The notes below the pieces were generated by a model. That model was not told the DNA's origin and ran no database searches. It saw only the letters and a program-made list of their open reading frames with translations. A stretch of 7,483 nucleotides of DNA from an uncultured Bacilli bacterium (GTDB lineage Bacteria > Bacillota_I > Bacilli_A > RF39 > UBA660). The stretch lies in the NCBI GenBank assembly GCA_948687865.1, contig CAPQQE010000045.1, positions 2,562-10,044 on the forward strand. Direction: 5' to 3'. This document shows positions 6,201 through 7,483 of the stretch, one piece after another. Numbering within the stretch: the first letter of the stretch is position 1; each line of letters opens with the position of its first letter. A program made the position numbers and the translations under genes.

Positions 6201-7483
6201 ATCTGATGTTGCTGTTACTTTTGAACCATTTATTGTAGTTTCAAATGTTGCTCCTTTTAATGGTTCTTTTGTTTCTTTATCAACCTTTTTTACTTTTAAA
6301 CAATAATATACTTTATGATCATCTCTTATATTTGCAGTTTCAGTAGCATTACATGTTGTATATTTTCCAGTTTTACTGTCATAATTCGTCATTTCAGTTA
6401 TATTTAAAGACTTATCTGTTGGATCATCATTATAATAGTGATATGATCCTCCACAAGATGAAGAAGATAAAGTTTTATCTGATGAGGTCTCTGCATAATA
6501 ATACGTACCATAGTCTAAATCTCTAAAAGTTGCTATTCCATTATTTCCTGTTGTAGACTCGCCTATACTATTATGTGCACTATTTTTAAGTGCAAATTTT
6601 ATACCATTTAGTGTGCAATTAGTATTCTCTGAGTCTACCTTCTTTACATTTGCACAATACTTTTTCTTTATATTAGTATAATCGGTACTTGCAATGTAAT
6701 ACCTCCCGGTTTCATCTTTATCATCTGTAGCATCAATAGTTACATTTTTGCAACTATCTTTTGCTTGCCAATTTAATTGTTGGCTTTTTGTTAATGTCTC
6801 ATTAATTGAATAATTACCGAGTTCTAAGACATCATCAAACATTGCTATTCCATAATCGTTTGTCATTACTGTATTTATTTTTTCACCAGTACAACCTTCA
6901 CCTTTATACAAATTTATATTAAATTTATTATTAGCGTCTGCATTTACAATAGTATTTCCATCTTTTAATTTCTTTTGTACTTTTATCTTACCTTCTTTAT
7001 TATCTTCCCATTGAAATTTATAAAGTGCTCCTCCACCTTGGCCTCCATGCATCATCTCTGTTGTAGAAACAAGTACAATTATTGAATTACCTTCTTTACG
7101 TAAATATTTAAGTGTAATAGGGGTTCCATATCCACTCCATTCATTAAAAGAATATTCAGAACCATCGGCATGAGACAAACAATATAGTCTTACCCAAATA
7201 CCAATATCGGCTCCATCTGCCCCCATTGCTGGCTGTTCAGGAAATTCTAAAATTTTTCCATCTGGAAATTCCCATGTTCCATGTATATCAACTACATATG
7301 GCGCGAAATCTGGTTGTTTGTCAAAACCTATAATACCCATATATCCACTCTTATGATCAATATCATATGCCTCAATAACACGAGGATATCCTGTTTGAAC
7401 CTTAGGACGTGATCCATAATCAGTGTCTTTATCTTCATAATTAGGATGGGCTTGCCAAAATAACCCATCAGGATCAACATAAA
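3198..7483 (-). CDS. Giant multi-domain CnaB/SpaA-repeat surface adhesin (5' end beyond right edge)
   Basis: The frame has 1,427 complete codons and a TAA stop. An ATG exists at 7340, but the frame stays open for 47 more codons to the right edge and no ribosome-binding site precedes that ATG, so it is internal. Residues below count from the first full codon (7481). Residues 1-164 form a Trp-rich head. Residues 165-1376 hold about nine SpaA/CnaB-like modules, each opening with a Lys-bearing strand (e.g. V-K-K-V-D) and carrying a late Glu strand such as V-V-E-T-K-A-P-S-G-Y, L-L-E-T-K-A-P or I-E-E-I-K-A-P-D-G-Y. These are the Lys and Glu positions that form self-made isopeptide bonds in known family members. 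Residues 1402-1422 are a membrane helix followed by K-K-K-S-K. There is no LPXTG; a degenerate G-I-Q-T-G precedes the helix. It has 25 cysteines, unusual for a Gram-positive stalk protein. The signal peptide must lie outside the window. The role is probably surface adhesion; the ligand is unknown. Confidence 0.93.
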   Translation of the reverse strand, partial: YVDPDGLFWQAHPNYEDKDTDYGSRPKVQTGYPRVIEAYDIDHKSGYMGIIGFDKQPDFAPYVVDIHGTWEFPDGKILEFPEQPAMGADGADIGIWVRLYCLSHADGSEYSFNEWSGYGTPITLKYLRKEGNSIIVLVSTTEMMHGGQGGGALYKFQWEDNKEGKIKVQKKLKDGNTIVNADANNKFNINLYKGEGCTGEKINTVMTNDYGIAMFDDVLELGNYSINETLTKSQQLNWQAKDSCKNVTIDATDDKDETGRYYIASTDYTNIKKKYCANVKKVDSENTNCTLNGIKFALKNSAHNSIGESTTGNNGIATFRDLDYGTYYYAETSSDKTLSSSSCGGSYHYYNDDPTDKSLNITEMTNYDSKTGKYTTCNATETANIRDDHKVYYCLKVKKVDKETKEPLKGATFETTINGSKVTATSDDNGVATFMLGSTTQSTFDVVETKAPSGYELPRNSSKSVSVTAMAKGTTKNQSTDVNRCEAKADDYIYEDSKLLINFYKVTEEESKRANGAEFKISSDNKYIKVKENKVQTKDDNGTIKNCYVYSGKVDNETDASILISDTNGEVCVSALPKGKYTAIEITPTKYHTFGSNNTTSLQTKTTFDAISNSNKFINYPTYFEFTKSVTESPLQNGKYNNIVNEELKKIEFNVFNSDGEVLKFVERIVNGNKIYSYAANDIDKIDGVEVGSLYLDDLRKIRIEHLPWGIYSIKEKNTNTCDSSQNYTNCIGYYYPDYTQNSTHQFTIEKCSSEYATSCSSNNISIQNLNNEPTEITFTKKDFYNYEDASDIIDFENDKERNDFDRIDFKIKDENGKYLTLEEVGTSGTCTSDDSYREYRYVQGKEGVEGGSLLHTCGGHIKITNLCRGKTYVVEEVKVPDDSVFVKHAATPEISYKVPCTKGEVSHESSTKVISDKGTRVRFEKRDSKYNYLIPDESTTFKVYRCPKVDGVYTTCNPSSYADDNEREKAGMKLIRFQERAIIEGDEEDPKDAEGLSGVEVYNAISDSDLKSGKKYVTELHPYHGILVLRYLQSGYNYVLLETKAPLNYTLPEGANAQTAFTVRNDTVSVEEIDVPNKPTSLLIKKYSSDGKLLPSAQFKIYEGTTCDPNLSAMNQPKKVLKLKTIRDGFYEARPPYDDDEYTTVQTCSDKNGTCNKIPTNKITKLTYEDTIFNETIDNTDVDLNANAGNEITGDVKKVELQQGEALIQYLEYNHCYIIEEIKAPDGYSLPKNKEDRFTMVTIKESEKHIVDTGKTLINKPTPFTFYKYDEYNNLLDGAEFKLQKLNDDKVYEDITVSETEETGMLFYKVDNNSKNKTISTKNGSATVYYLTPGQYRVLEIKAAPGKELSKNLNVATFFVDDNGNTYGNSIITNKATTVKKEIINDSSAEFIVGIQTGQKVIKYGIILAILVAIITGLMLLKKKSK
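3201..3299 (-). other. C-terminal membrane anchor with degenerate sorting motif
   Basis: G-I-Q-T-G (3285-3299) precedes a hydrophobic helix (3216-3278) and the basic end K-K-K-S-K. The order of motif, helix and positive tail matches a cell-wall sorting signal. However, the Leu and Pro of LPXTG are absent, so simple membrane anchoring is equally possible. Confidence 0.6.
3354..6989 (-). repeat. About nine tandem SpaA/CnaB-like modules (protein-level repeats)
   Basis: Approximate modules, in residues from codon 7481: 165-273, 274-391, 392-497, 498-617, 622-773, 774-917, 918-1080, 1081-1262 and 1264-1376. The first three are joined by a Y-C-x-x-V-K-K-V-D type start. From module 4 on, several are joined by an N-x-P-T linker followed by a Lys strand (I-N-Y-P-T, L-N-N-E-P-T, P-N-K-P-T, I-N-K-P-T). 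Its Asn may be the isopeptide acceptor. Modules 5 to 8 are 140-180 residues against about 105-120 for the rest, so they carry inserted loops. The repeats are divergent and are not recognisable as DNA repeats. Boundaries are judged by eye. Confidence 0.75.
6990..7483 (-). other. Trp-rich N-terminal head region of the adhesin (partial)
   Basis: These 164 visible residues contain five Trp, while the remaining 1,263 residues have two. The region lacks CnaB signatures, has a Gly/Asp-rich stretch (A-M-G-A-D-G-A-D-I-G-I-W) and one Cys in a Y-C-L-S-H context (residue 101). By hand count, 7201-7483 is about 38% GC, above the body of the gene. It is probably the ligand-binding domain. A thioester-type adhesin domain is conceivable from the lone Cys, but no matching Gln motif is visible. 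Confidence 0.5.

Noticed and set aside
7338..7340. ATG at 7340 as the true start of the adhesin
   Set aside because: The frame continues open upstream to the window edge for 47 codons with similar protein character. No Shine-Dalgarno precedes this ATG, and no signal peptide follows it although the protein is clearly extracellular.
1..7483. Mycoplasma-type genetic code (TGA as Trp)
   Set aside because: All Trp codons I checked are TGG, and no in-frame TGA occurs in any of the long frames despite the strong AT bias.
1..7483. CRISPR arrays, tRNA or rRNA genes, insertion sequences, attachment sites
   Set aside because: No regularly spaced repeats, conserved RNA motifs, transposase or integrase sequence, or terminal repeats were seen. 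The two gaps (2372-2460 and 3130-3197) are under 100 bases and are accounted for by promoter, ribosome-binding sites and hairpins.

Overview
The window looks like a fragment of an AT-rich, low-GC Firmicutes-type chromosome, most likely an uncultured gut member of the Bacilli/'Mollicutes' RF39-like or Clostridia lineages; this placement is inferred from style only. Intergenic and signal-peptide segments fall to roughly 20% GC. TGG is used for Trp, TGA never appears inside the long frames, and every visible stop is TAA, so the standard bacterial code applies and not the mycoplasma code. All genes lie on the minus strand, so the layout is described in transcription order, from right to left.

(1) 7483 to 3198: the C-terminal 1,427 codons of a very large surface adhesin, open at the right edge. 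A Trp-rich N-terminal 'head' of higher GC is followed by about nine SpaA/CnaB-like beta-sandwich modules and a C-terminal membrane anchor with a Lys-rich tail. A degenerate sortase-like motif, GIQTG, precedes the anchor. The protein is unusually rich in cysteine, with an even number of Cys in every module. (2) A 14-bp hairpin overlapping the adhesin's stop codon. (3) 3129 to 2461: a 222-residue single-pass membrane protein with an extracellular domain containing a duplicated motif. (4) An 11-bp hairpin plus T-tract terminator, then a near-consensus sigma-A promoter. (5) 2371 to the left edge: a second large secreted beta-rich surface protein. Its reading frame is interrupted by one in-frame TAA at 1484-1486 and continues in the same frame to the left edge, so it appears as a 295-residue N-terminal part and a 490+ residue C-terminal part.

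The three genes form a cell-surface locus: two large secreted multi-domain proteins flanking a small membrane protein. No sortase, regulator, RNA gene, mobile element or CRISPR array is visible. The most useful observations are the in-frame stop in an otherwise intact gene, the per-module cysteine parity in the CnaB adhesin, and the non-canonical C-terminal anchor. I found no clear evidence of a wholly new system.
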